Assembly (NCBI GenBank): GCA_964517075.1
Contig: CAZFAT010000184.1
Coordinates: 1 to 9,537 of the forward strand
Length of the DNA: 9,537 bases
Direction of reading: 5' to 3'
From: CAZFAT01 sp964517075
GTDB taxonomy: Bacteria > Acidobacteriota > Vicinamibacteria > Vicinamibacterales > SCN-69-37
Shown here: one piece after another, positions 1 through 6,088 of the stretch
Position numbering within the stretch: the stretch's first letter is position 1
How the letters are laid out: each line of letters opens with the position of its first letter
The notes under the pieces: model-generated
The model's input: only the letters and a program-made list of their open reading frames with translations
Databases searched by the model: none
What the model was told of the DNA's origin: nothing
Program-made: the position numbers and the translations under genes

Positions 1-196
1 GCAGTACGGCTCCGGCACGATCCTTTCCACCGACGAGCAGTACACGGTCGTCGAATTCGACAATCACGGCCAGCGGCGGTTCATCACCACGATGGTGACG
101 CTCGAGGCCACGAAGGAACCGGCGCCGGCCCGGGCGGCGACGAAGCGACGCAAGCCGGCCGCGAAGAAACCGGCCGAAACACCGACGGCGTCCTGA
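1..196 (+). CDS. C-terminal fragment of a protein with a small beta-rich (UvrD-tail-like) domain
   Basis: Open from the left edge (first complete codon at 2) to TGA at 194-196, giving the last 64 residues of a protein. The first ~35 residues contain QYGSGTIL, then YTVVEF, then QRRFITTMVTLE. This alternation of a Gly-X-Gly turn with short beta strands resembles the small Tudor-like domain that ends UvrD/PcrA helicases and related DUF3553-type proteins. The match is short, and a stand-alone small protein with the same fold is equally possible. The last ~25 residues are rich in Ala, Lys, Arg and Pro (KRRKPAAKKPAE), a flexible basic tail of the kind found on nucleic-acid-binding proteins. The next gene starts 24 nt downstream on the same strand. 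The coding call is fairly secure because composition and frame are clean; the function is not. Confidence 0.65.
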   Translation, partial: QYGSGTILSTDEQYTVVEFDNHGQRRFITTMVTLEATKEPAPARAATKRRKPAAKKPAETPTAS

Positions 197-209
197 GCCG
201 GGCGGTAGC

Positions 210-215
210 GGAGGA
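210..215 (+). promoter_or_regulatory. Shine-Dalgarno site deciding a TTG start
   Basis: GGAGGA, five nucleotides before TTG at 221. It is a near-perfect anti-SD match and is the main reason for accepting the rare TTG start of the small gene that follows. Confidence 0.7.
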
Positions 216-220
216 CTCCC

Positions 221-463
221 TTGCAAAAGGCCAGGCCCACAGCGAACAAGCGCCTGCGCGAACGACAGCGCGCCGATCGACGGAAGGAAAAAGCGCAGCG
301 CCGGGTCGAATCGAATCAGCGCCGGGCACAGGCGCCTCCTCGCCCGCAGGGGGAGGACCCGGACATCGCCGGCATCCGGCCCGGCCCCCAGCCCTCGCCG
401 TATGCGGAAATGGGCGACGACATGTCGGTGGAAGCCGCCGCCGAGGATCTGACCGAGGAGTAA
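221..463 (+). CDS. small charge-polarised protein of unknown function
   Basis: An 80-aa protein starting at TTG, supported by a well-placed GGAGGA. I do not recognise a named family. Residues 1-41 carry 16 Arg/Lys against 4 Asp/Glu, in a pattern (KRLRERQRADRRKEKAQRR) that should form a basic, probably single, alpha helix. Residues 43-80 reverse this, with 11 acidic residues and one Arg, after a Pro-rich hinge (APPRPQGEDPD). There is no signal peptide or membrane segment, so it should be cytoplasmic; the basic helix could bind RNA, ribosomes or DNA, which is inference from composition only. It lies between the upstream partial gene (24 nt) and the peroxiredoxin gene (29 nt), consistent with one operon. 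Short proteins of this basic-helix type are commonly left as hypothetical proteins. Confidence 0.7.
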   Translation: MQKARPTANKRLRERQRADRRKEKAQRRVESNQRRAQAPPRPQGEDPDIAGIRPGPQPSPYAEMGDDMSVEAAAEDLTEE

Positions 464-482
464 CGGCGCGCCGGCGCTGCCC

Positions 483-487
483 AGGAG
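483..487 (+). promoter_or_regulatory. Shine-Dalgarno site of the peroxiredoxin gene
   Basis: AGGAG, five nucleotides before the GTG start at 493. It fixes that start over in-frame downstream alternatives. Confidence 0.6.
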
Positions 488-492
488 AGCCC

Positions 493-960
493 GTGGCCCT
501 CGTTGATCTCGGCAAGAAAGCGCCCGCCTTCACGCTCACCGACCAGGCCGGGAAGACCCACTCGCTCGCGTCGTACGCCGGACGTCCCGTGGTTCTGTAC
601 TTCTACCCGAAGGACGACACGCCTGGCTGCACCGCCGAGTCCTGCGCGTTCCAAGACAATCTGCCGAAGTTCACCGCCGGCAAGGCCGCGGTCCTCGGCG
701 CGAGCATCCTCGACGAGAAGAGCAAGGCCAAGTTCGCGTCCAAGTACCACCTGACGTTTCCGCTGCTGGCCGACCCGGATCATGCCGTGGCAGAGAAGTA
801 CGGCGTCTGGCAAGAGAAGTCCCGTTACGGCCAGAAGTACATGGGCATCGTCCGCACGACGTACCTGATCGGGCCCGACGGCAAGGTCGCCCGGCGGTGG
901 GACAACGTGAAGGTCGACGGCCACGCCGAGGACGTGCTCGCGGCCGTGCAGGAGCTCTAG
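493..960 (+). CDS. bcp: PrxQ/Bcp-type thiol peroxidase (peroxiredoxin)
   Basis: A 155-aa cytoplasmic peroxiredoxin, the normal length for the BCP/PrxQ subfamily. It reduces hydrogen peroxide and organic hydroperoxides using thiols recycled by thioredoxin. The N-terminus has the AhpC/TSA pattern (KAPAFTLTDQAGKTHSL), followed by VVLYFYPKDDTPGCTAESC. Cys46 in the TPGCT motif is the peroxidatic cysteine. Cys51, five residues later, is the resolving cysteine typical of atypical two-Cys PrxQ enzymes. Later parts fit the thioredoxin fold: LGASILDEKSKAKFASKY, FPLLADPDHAVAEKYGV, and GIVRTTYLIGPDGKV. Start is GTG with an AGGAG site. It is last in a + strand run of three genes and faces a minus-strand gene across 46 bp with no obvious terminator hairpin. 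Confidence 0.95.
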   Translation: MALVDLGKKAPAFTLTDQAGKTHSLASYAGRPVVLYFYPKDDTPGCTAESCAFQDNLPKFTAGKAAVLGASILDEKSKAKFASKYHLTFPLLADPDHAVAEKYGVWQEKSRYGQKYMGIVRTTYLIGPDGKVARRWDNVKVDGHAEDVLAAVQEL

Positions 961-1006
961 ATTCGCCGACGCAGACTCGAGGCGGCCGCGTGCGATCAGC
1001 AAATCA

Positions 1007-1846
1007 TCAATTCTTCAGCTCCTGCCCTGCCTTGAGGCTGACATTCAAGGTGAGCGTCCCATTGCGCTGAATCAGGACCTCCTCGACGTAGCGCGCAAAG
1101 CCCTCGCGGCGGACCTCGACACGGTGCCGGCCCTCCGGCAACCGGATCACGACGTGATCGCCCCGGTCACTCGTTGACCACGGCTCGCCATCGACGAGGA
1201 TCTCCGCATCGCCAGGCTGGACGCGCAGGCGCAGGGTGCCGAAGCGCGCGGCCGGCGGCGCTACACGCTCGTCCGGTGGCCGCGTCCCGGGCCGATCGAC
1301 GGCCTGCGGGTCGGCGGGCGCCGGCAGCTCGCTGGTCTCGCCGGCCGCGAGCGGCTGCATCTCCTCGCGGATGTGCTCCGTCGCGCCCGGTTGAGCGTAA
1401 ATCGAGCGGCGAATCGTGCGGTAGCCCTCGAGGTAGATCGCGATCTGGTGCCCGCCCGGGCGCAGCCGCAGCCGCTGGAACACGTTGTCGAACTCATCGA
1501 CCTCGCCGGCAAGGTAGCCGTCGACGAAGACTTGCGCGTGATTGGGCGTGACCTCAATCCGGACCCCACTATCGACGCCGTCGTACGTCCCGTACGGCCC
1601 ATACGGGCCGTACGGCCCCCGACGTTGATAGCGCACCCACGGTGTGCCGTACCGGTACCAGGGGTCGTAGTGGACGTATCGCGGAAAGGCGATGCCGCGA
1701 ACAATCACCACCGAAACGCGGGGCGCAGACGCGGGGCCGCGTGGAGCCGCGCGGCGCTGGGCTCCCACCGTCGCGGGCATCAGGGCGACCAGCAGCGCGG
1801 CGAGGATCATGAGGGACCAGTTCAGACGTCGGGAAGGGTGGGACAC
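1007..1846 (-). CDS. secreted protein with two PEGA domains
   Basis: A 279-aa protein starting at GTG with GGAGGA five nucleotides upstream. Residues 1-29 form a signal peptide: basic N-region SRRLNW, hydrophobic core LMILAALLVALM, likely cleavage after VGA. A Tyr/Gly/Pro-rich stretch follows at about 57-89, including three GPY repeats and a GTY. Two PEGA domains follow, at about 95-165 (VRIEVTPNHAQVFVDGYLAG ... RPGGHQIAIYLEGYR) and 204-273 (LRLRVQPGDAEILVDGEPW ... LPEGRHRVEVRREGF). A Pro-rich linker at 170-203 joins them. PEGA domains are surface-layer or envelope-associated beta domains often linked to extracellular scaffolding; no enzymatic motif is visible. It is probably periplasmic or outer-envelope. 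It is divergent from glnS and convergent with bcp, so it is likely its own transcription unit. Confidence 0.9.
   Translation of the reverse strand: MSHPSRRLNWSLMILAALLVALMPATVGAQRRAAPRGPASAPRVSVVIVRGIAFPRYVHYDPWYRYGTPWVRYQRRGPYGPYGPYGTYDGVDSGVRIEVTPNHAQVFVDGYLAGEVDEFDNVFQRLRLRPGGHQIAIYLEGYRTIRRSIYAQPGATEHIREEMQPLAAGETSELPAPADPQAVDRPGTRPPDERVAPPAARFGTLRLRVQPGDAEILVDGEPWSTSDRGDHVVIRLPEGRHRVEVRREGFARYVEEVLIQRNGTLTLNVSLKAGQELKN
1582..1617. repeat. four 9-bp tandem units encoding GPY repeats
   Basis: Four consecutive 9-bp units, with + strand consensus close to CGTACGGCC and 1-3 differences between copies. On the minus strand they encode the GPY/GTY run of the PEGA protein. Because 9 bp is three codons, gain or loss of units keeps the reading frame. 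Confidence 0.7.
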
Positions 1847-1851
1847 GGGCG

Positions 1852-1857
1852 TCCTCC
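1852..1857 (-). promoter_or_regulatory. Shine-Dalgarno site of the PEGA-protein gene
   Basis: Reads GGAGGA on the minus strand, five nucleotides before GTG at 1846. It identifies that GTG as the start. Confidence 0.7.
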
Positions 1858-1902
1858 GGAGGGCAGGCTGTGGAGGGATCGGTGCAATCGAAATGCCACG
1901 AA

Positions 1903-1925
1903 CCCCCGCGGCCAGGCCGCGGGGG
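1903..1925. repeat. perfect 11-bp inverted repeat in the divergent intergenic region
   Basis: CCCCCGCGGCC, a single A, then GGCCGCGGGGG. The arms are exact reverse complements. As RNA, the inner bases would open to leave a very stable hairpin. No T-run follows on either strand, so it does not look like a standard intrinsic terminator. It lies 57 bp upstream of the PEGA start and 130 bp upstream of glnS. It could be an operator, a leader hairpin or a relic repeat. Apart from this and the -10 candidate listed next, I see nothing else definite in 1858-2055. Confidence 0.6.
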
Positions 1926-2040
1926 CGGTCTGTGCGACGCCGCCATCAGGTCCTCGTCTGTCGCCGCCGGCGGACACGTGGGCCTTTTGACGCAGCAACG
2001 CGGCGCACCACCCGCCCAGCCGGCCAGCCAGCGCTGGACG

Positions 2041-2046
2041 TAGAAT
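2041..2046 (+). promoter_or_regulatory. candidate -10 element of glnS
   Basis: TAGAAT matches the sigma-70 -10 consensus at five of six positions and ends nine nucleotides before the glnS ATG. No Shine-Dalgarno sequence lies between (TGTCGGTCC). A transcript from it would start within 2-3 nt of the ATG, so the mRNA would be nearly leaderless. No convincing -35 box is seen 16-18 bp upstream. Confidence 0.35.
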
Positions 2047-2055
2047 TGTCGGTCC

Positions 2056-3747
2056 ATGGCCGCCCCGACCTCTCCGGCATCGACCGGCCGTCAGGACTTC
2101 ATCCGCGAGATCGTCGCGGCCGACAATGCCAGCGGCCGTCATGGGGGCCGGGTGGCCACCCGCTTTCCGCCCGAGCCGAACGGGTACCTGCACATCGGCC
2201 ACGCCAAGTCGATCTGCCTCAACTTCGGCGTCGCGCGCGACTTCGGCGGCACCTGCAATCTGCGGTTCGACGATACGAACCCGGTCACGGAGGACGTCGA
2301 GTACGTCGAGTCGATCCAGCACGACATCCGGTGGCTCGGCTTCGACTGGAACGACCGGCTGTTCTACGCGTCGGACTACTTCGAGACGCTCTACCAATGC
2401 GCGGAGCGCCTGATCGAGGACGGCAAGGCGTACGTGGACAGCCTCGATGCCGGGGCCATTCGCGATCACCGGGGCACGCTGCGCGAGCCTGGCCGCGAGA
2501 GCCCGTACCGGACCCGACCGGTCTCTGAAAACCTCGACCTCTTCCGCCGCATGCGCGCCGGCGAGTTCGCCGATGGCGCGCACGTGCTGCGCGCGACGAT
2601 CGACATGGCGTCGCCGAACATCAACCTGCGCGACCCGATCCTCTATCGCATCCGGCGGGCGCGCCATCACCGCACCGGCGACGCGTGGTGCATCTACCCG
2701 ATGTACGACTACGCGCATCCGATCTCTGACGCGCTCGAGCGCATCACCCACTCGCTCTGCACGCTCGAGTTCGAGGATCATCGGCCGCTCTACGACTGGC
2801 TGATTGCCAACCTTCCCCTGCCGGGCCAGCCGCAACAGATCGAGTTCGCGCGCCTCAACCTCACCTATACGGTCATGAGCAAGCGCAAGCTGCGGCAACT
2901 GGTGACCGGGCAGCACGTGTCCGGCTGGGACGACCCGCGGATGCCGACGCTGTCCGGCCTGCGCCGCCGCGGGTACACACCGGAGGCCATCCGGCGGTTC
3001 GCGGACGAAGTGGGCGTCGCGAAGCGCGAGAACGTCGTCGATGTCGGGCTGCTCGAGCATCACATCCGCGAGGACCTGAACAAGCGCGCGCCCCGCGCGA
3101 TGGCCGTCCTGCGTCCGCTGAAGGTCGTGCTCGAGAACTACCCGGAGGGCCAGGTCGACCACCTCGCGGTCATCAACAACCCTGAGGATCCGGACGCCGG
3201 CACGCGCGACGTGCCGTTCTCGCGCGAGCTGTACATCGAGCAGGACGACTTCCGCGAGACGCCGCCGCCGAAATACTTCCGGCTGACGCCGGGCCGGGAA
3301 GTGCGGCTGCGCAACGCCTATCTCATCACCTGTCGCGAGGCTATCAAGGACGCCTCCGGCGCCGTCGTCGAACTGCGCTGCACCTACGATCCGGGCACGC
3401 GTGGCGGCGACGCGCCTGACGGCCGCAAGGTCAAGGCCACGCTCCACTGGGTGTCGGCCGCGTACGCCGTGGACGCGGAGGTGCGACTCTACGACCGCCT
3501 GTTCACCTCGGAAATGCCGGGGGACGGCGACACCGATTTCCTGACGGAGATCAATCCGCACTCACTCGAGGTGCTGCGCGGGTGCAAGCTGGAGCCCTCC
3601 CTCGGCGCCGCCCGCGCCGGCGATCGCGTCCAGTTCGAGCGCCTCGGCTACTTCGTGATGGATCCGGACTCCCGGCCGGGCGCGCCGGTGTTCAACCGCA
3701 CGGTCACGCTGAAGGACAGTTGGGCGAGGATTGAGAGGCGCGGGTAG
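2056..3747 (+). CDS. glnS: glutaminyl-tRNA synthetase
   Basis: A 563-aa class I aminoacyl-tRNA synthetase that charges tRNA-Gln with glutamine using ATP, in the cytoplasm. Length matches the E. coli enzyme (about 554 aa). The class I HIGH signature is PPEPNGYLHIGHAKS (residues 38-52) and the second ATP motif is VMSKRK (273-278). Between them lie blocks characteristic of GlnRS rather than GluRS: DMASPNINLRDPILYRI, WCIYPMYDYAHPISDALE and ITHSLCTLEFEDHRPLYDW. After KMSKR come WDDPRMPTLSGLRRRGYTPE and NKRAPRAMAVLRP, then the two beta-barrel anticodon-binding domains from about residue 345, including PGREVRLRNAY, DGRKVKATLHWVSA, and the end VFNRTVTLKDSWARI. No break or missing motif is seen. The ATG lacks an SD sequence. 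The symporter gene starts 2 nt after the stop, so the two are very probably co-transcribed. Confidence 0.97.
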   Translation: MAAPTSPASTGRQDFIREIVAADNASGRHGGRVATRFPPEPNGYLHIGHAKSICLNFGVARDFGGTCNLRFDDTNPVTEDVEYVESIQHDIRWLGFDWNDRLFYASDYFETLYQCAERLIEDGKAYVDSLDAGAIRDHRGTLREPGRESPYRTRPVSENLDLFRRMRAGEFADGAHVLRATIDMASPNINLRDPILYRIRRARHHRTGDAWCIYPMYDYAHPISDALERITHSLCTLEFEDHRPLYDWLIANLPLPGQPQQIEFARLNLTYTVMSKRKLRQLVTGQHVSGWDDPRMPTLSGLRRRGYTPEAIRRFADEVGVAKRENVVDVGLLEHHIREDLNKRAPRAMAVLRPLKVVLENYPEGQVDHLAVINNPEDPDAGTRDVPFSRELYIEQDDFRETPPPKYFRLTPGREVRLRNAYLITCREAIKDASGAVVELRCTYDPGTRGGDAPDGRKVKATLHWVSAAYAVDAEVRLYDRLFTSEMPGDGDTDFLTEINPHSLEVLRGCKLEPSLGAARAGDRVQFERLGYFVMDPDSRPGAPVFNRTVTLKDSWARIERRG

Positions 3748-3749
3748 CC

Positions 3750-5243
3750 GTGCCGTCGCTGCAGCTCTCGCCGCTCGACATCGCGATTATCGTTCTGTAC
3801 CTCCTCGGGATTGCGGCGCTGGGTGTGCTCGCCAGCCGCGGCATCCGCACGAGCCACGACTTCTTCCTGGCCGGCCGCTCGCTGCCCTGGTGGATGGCCG
3901 GCATGTCGCTCGTCGTCTCGGACATCGGCGCCAAGGACATGGTGGGGCTCGCCGGCGATGCCTATCGCTACGGCATCGTGATGATGAACTTCGACTTCGT
4001 GGGGTGCACGTTCCCGGTGTTGATCGCGGCGTTCCTGTTCATGCCGCTGTTCTGGGGCGCCGGCGTCTCGACCATCCCCGAGTACCTGGGCCGGCGCTAC
4101 AACGCGTCCGTGCGGACGTTCTTCGCGGTGATCTGGTCGCTCTTCATGGTCGGGACCGTCGCCACGATCCTCGTGAGCGCGGCGTCCATGTTCGAAGGGC
4201 TGCTGGGCTGGTCGTTCTGGTTCTCCGTCGGGCTGACCTCGGTGATCGTGGGCGTGTTCACGACGTCGGGCGGACTCAAGGCCGTCGCCTTCACCGACGT
4301 GCTGTCCTGCATCGTCCTCATCGGCGGCGCCGCCCTGCTCTGCGCGATCGGTCTGCGCGAGGTCGGCGGCGTCGGCATGCTCGTCGAGAAAGTCTCGGCG
4401 CTGCCATGGACCGGCGAGCACTTCGAGCTGCTGCCGTCGGCGAGTCACGCCGCCTACCCCTGGCCCGCGGTCGTGCTCGGCCTCGGCCTGGTGCTCGGCC
4501 CGGCCTACTGGGTGGGCAATCAGGCGATCGTGCAGCGCACCTTTGGTGTGAGGAGCGAGGCCGACGCGCGCGCCTCGTACGTGTTCGCCGCCGTCATCAA
4601 GCTCGTCTTTCCCGTGCTGCTCGTGCTGCCCGGCCTCCTCGCTTTGGCGCTGTACGCCGATGAGCTCGGTCCGCCATCGGCCTCGTGGGACGCCAACCAG
4701 GTGCTGCCGATGATGGTGAAGCGTCTGGTCCCTCCGGGCGCGCTCGGACTGCTCATTGGCGCGTTCGTGGCCGGCGTGATCGCGAACCTCGAAGCCTACG
4801 TCAACTCGGCATCGACCCTGCTCGTCACCGATCTGTACCGGCCGTTCGTGAGGCCCCGCGCCACCGACGCCGAGTGCCTCCGCGTCGGCCGTGCCCTCGT
4901 CATCGTCCTCCTGATCGTCGGCGCCGTCGTCAGCTACCAGGTGAAGGTGCGATTTGGTTCCGTATTCGAGGCGTTTCAGACGTTCATGTCCTACTTCCAG
5001 GGATCGCTGTTCGCATTGCTGCTCTTTGGGATGGTGACGCGTCGGGCCACAGCGGCCGGCGGAGTGGCCGGCATGCTGGTCGGCGTCGGGACGGCGGCGG
5101 TTTTGAGCGCGAGCGGCTATCTCTATCTGTGGACGGCGTTCTGGTCGTTCGTCGCGGCGTCGGTCACGCTGCTCGCGGTGAGCGTCCTGACATCGCCGAA
5201 GTCCGAGGACGAGCTGCGCGGTCTCGTTTGCTGGGTGCGATGA
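3750..5243 (+). CDS. sodium:solute symporter (SSS/SLC5 family)
   Basis: A 497-aa inner-membrane transporter with about 13 hydrophobic segments, expected to couple uptake of a sugar-like or other small solute to the sodium gradient. SSS landmarks in order: DFFLAGRSLPWWMAGMS (37-53), ISTIPEYLGRRY-like VSTIPEYLGRRYNA (106-119), TSGGLKAVAFTDVLS (172-186), AYWVGNQAIVQRTFGV (252-267), and NSASTLLVTDLYR (352-364), the helix-8 region that holds the Na2-site serines in SGLT proteins. The sequence looks closest to the SGLT-like branch, but substrate cannot be read from it. It ends SPKSEDELRGLVCWVR, where many SGLT-like relatives continue into one more helix; here a separate small protein begins instead, its ATG overlapping the TGA. 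Start is GTG, 2 nt after glnS; only a weak GAGAGG (3733-3738) precedes it. Confidence 0.93.
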   Translation: MPSLQLSPLDIAIIVLYLLGIAALGVLASRGIRTSHDFFLAGRSLPWWMAGMSLVVSDIGAKDMVGLAGDAYRYGIVMMNFDFVGCTFPVLIAAFLFMPLFWGAGVSTIPEYLGRRYNASVRTFFAVIWSLFMVGTVATILVSAASMFEGLLGWSFWFSVGLTSVIVGVFTTSGGLKAVAFTDVLSCIVLIGGAALLCAIGLREVGGVGMLVEKVSALPWTGEHFELLPSASHAAYPWPAVVLGLGLVLGPAYWVGNQAIVQRTFGVRSEADARASYVFAAVIKLVFPVLLVLPGLLALALYADELGPPSASWDANQVLPMMVKRLVPPGALGLLIGAFVAGVIANLEAYVNSASTLLVTDLYRPFVRPRATDAECLRVGRALVIVLLIVGAVVSYQVKVRFGSVFEAFQTFMSYFQGSLFALLLFGMVTRRATAAGGVAGMLVGVGTAAVLSASGYLYLWTAFWSFVAASVTLLAVSVLTSPKSEDELRGLVCWVR

Positions 5244-5422
5244 TGCTGGAGGCCGGCGCGCTCGTCGTCATGGCCCTCTTCGGGCTCAGCCTGTACGTGA
5301 TGCTCGTGGTCTCGCCGCGCCTGACCGGCGGCCGCGATCGGACGCCCTGGTGGCGCAGCGCCACGTTCTGGGGCTGCTTCGTGGCCATTGCGCAAATCGT
5401 GGTGTACGCGCTGTTCAGTTGA
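5240..5422 (+). CDS. 60-aa two-helix membrane protein, likely symporter partner
   Basis: Starts at ATG 5240, overlapping the symporter stop as ATGA (translational coupling), and ends at TGA 5420-5422. Two hydrophobic segments: residues about 3-24 (LEAGALVVMALFGLSLYVML) and about 38-59 (SATFWGCFVAIAQIVVYALF). A short polar loop, SPRLTGGRDRTPWW, joins them. The block TPWWRSATFWG resembles the junction into the extra C-terminal helix of SGLT-type symporters, which the adjacent symporter lacks. It may therefore be a detached last helix, or a dedicated small subunit. Small SSS partners are known elsewhere (YjcH beside ActP, YhdT beside PanF), though I see no clear similarity to those families. No SD site is evident, so expression should depend on the upstream gene. 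The coding call rests on the exact overlap and the clean two-helix pattern. Confidence 0.75.
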   Translation: MMLEAGALVVMALFGLSLYVMLVVSPRLTGGRDRTPWWRSATFWGCFVAIAQIVVYALFS

Positions 5423-5424
5423 CA

Positions 5425-5484
5425 GTCGGAGTGTCCGGCTTGAGCCGGACCCACCCGGGTCCGCCTGAAGGCGGACACTCCGAC
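5425..5484. repeat. 60-bp nested palindrome, REP-like
   Basis: Perfect 13-bp outer arms (GTCGGAGTGTCCG at 5425-5437 and its reverse complement at 5472-5484). Inside, each half forms its own hairpin: TCCGGC-TTGA-GCCGGA (5434-5449) and TCCGCC-TGAA-GGCGGA (5460-5475), with the palindrome ACCCGGGT between. The whole can also fold as one 28-bp arm hairpin with a 4-nt loop and three mismatches. It starts 3 bp after the stop of the small membrane gene. No T-run follows, so it is not a standard intrinsic terminator, though it could still block or protect transcript ends. Elements like this are typical of dispersed intergenic repeats. Confidence 0.85.
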
Positions 5485-5529
5485 AGATCGGTCGGCCGTG
5501 ACCCGCTGCCAGACGGCCCGCAGGCGGGC

Positions 5530-5535
5530 TACACT
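5530..5535 (+). promoter_or_regulatory. candidate -10 element of the ExbD-like gene
   Basis: TACACT (four of six to the -10 consensus) ends nine nucleotides before GTG at 5545, with AGGCGGCCC between. The spacing equals that at glnS and predicts a 5' leader of only 2-3 nt. AGG in the gap is too short and offset to be a good SD site. No -35 box is apparent. Confidence 0.3.
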
Positions 5536-5544
5536 AGGCGGCCC

Positions 5545-6018
5545 GTGCCCAAGCACAAGCACCACGAGAAGCGGGACGAAGACGAATACCCCGTCCACCG
5601 GACGCTGGCGCCGCCCTCGTCGGACATGAACGTCACGCCGCTCATCGACGTGCTGCTCGTCATGCTCGTCATCTTCCTGGCGGCGCTGCCGTTGAATCAG
5701 CGGGGCGCGGACATCAACCTGCCGCTCGAAACGAAGGCGACGCCGACGCCGCCGGACAGCACGCAGGTCATGATCGAATACTCGGCCGACCGCCGGCTGA
5801 CCATCAACCGCCAGGCCACGTCGCTCGACGCGCTGACCCAGCAACTCGGCAGTCTGTTCGAAACCCGCACGGACAAGACCGTCTTCTTCTACGGCGATGG
5901 TGCCTTGCGGTATCAGGAAGCCATCTTCATCATCGATTCGGCCATCGGGCTCGGCCTCAGAGTCGCCATCGTCACCGACGGCATGAAGATGGAGGCGCAG
6001 GGAAACCGCGGCGGATAG
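5545..6018 (+). CDS. ExbD/TolR-family biopolymer transport protein
   Basis: A 157-aa inner-membrane protein of the ExbD/TolR family. These work with a five-helix ExbB/TolQ motor to couple proton flow to TonB- or Tol-type envelope work. A charged cytoplasmic N-terminus (His4, His6, His7, His18; DEDE) is followed by SSDMNVTPLIDVLLVMLVIF, the family hallmark, in which Asp35 is the essential membrane aspartate of the proton path. One helix covers about 33-51. The rest (52-157) is the periplasmic domain, with GADINLPLE, VFFYGDGALRYQEAIFIIDS and LGLRVAIVTDG matching the usual fold. No exbB/tolQ or tonB is in the window, so its motor partner must be elsewhere. GTG 5545 is chosen because upstream in-frame sequence runs through the palindrome and lacks protein-like composition. 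Confidence 0.93.
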   Translation: MPKHKHHEKRDEDEYPVHRTLAPPSSDMNVTPLIDVLLVMLVIFLAALPLNQRGADINLPLETKATPTPPDSTQVMIEYSADRRLTINRQATSLDALTQQLGSLFETRTDKTVFFYGDGALRYQEAIFIIDSAIGLGLRVAIVTDGMKMEAQGNRGG

Positions 6019-6043
6019 CGCGCACTGGCCACCATCCCCTTGC

Positions 6044-6068
6044 CCGGACAGGACAGCGGGCCGTCCGG
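6044..6068. terminator. weak bidirectional hairpin between convergent genes
   Basis: CCGGAC (6044-6049) and GTCCGG (6063-6068) flank a 13-nt loop, between the ExbD stop (6018) and the oxidoreductase stop (6089). No T-run follows on either strand, so this is only a possible terminator. The next 29 bases (6069-6097) contain no G on the + strand and are about one-third GC. Confidence 0.3.
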
Positions 6069-6088
6069 AACTCACTACTACTCACAAC

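Noticed and set aside
316..1002. 228-aa minus-strand open frame across the small gene and bcp
   Set aside because: Antisense to two well-supported + strand genes; no recognisable domain and no SD site.
961..1006. terminator between convergent bcp and the PEGA gene
   Set aside because: Only the short palindrome GCGGCCGC is present; no stable stem-loop with a T-run on either strand.
1822..3561. 579-aa minus-strand open frame across glnS
   Set aside because: It lies antisense to a full-length GlnRS with all motifs. Its composition (Arg/Val/Asp/Ala-rich, no domain) is the usual antisense shadow of a GC-rich gene.
3648..4448. 266-aa minus-strand open frame across the glnS/symporter junction
   Set aside because: Antisense to two real genes; repetitive His/Glu/Arg composition typical of a shadow frame.
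3731..4663. 310-aa + strand frame inside the symporter
   Set aside because: Arg/Gly/Ala-rich out-of-frame shadow of the SSS gene, starting inside glnS.
5419..5424. TTGACA, a perfect -35 consensus, at the end of the small membrane gene
   Set aside because: No -10-like hexamer lies 16-18 bp downstream; that position falls inside the palindrome. Chance occurrence is likely.
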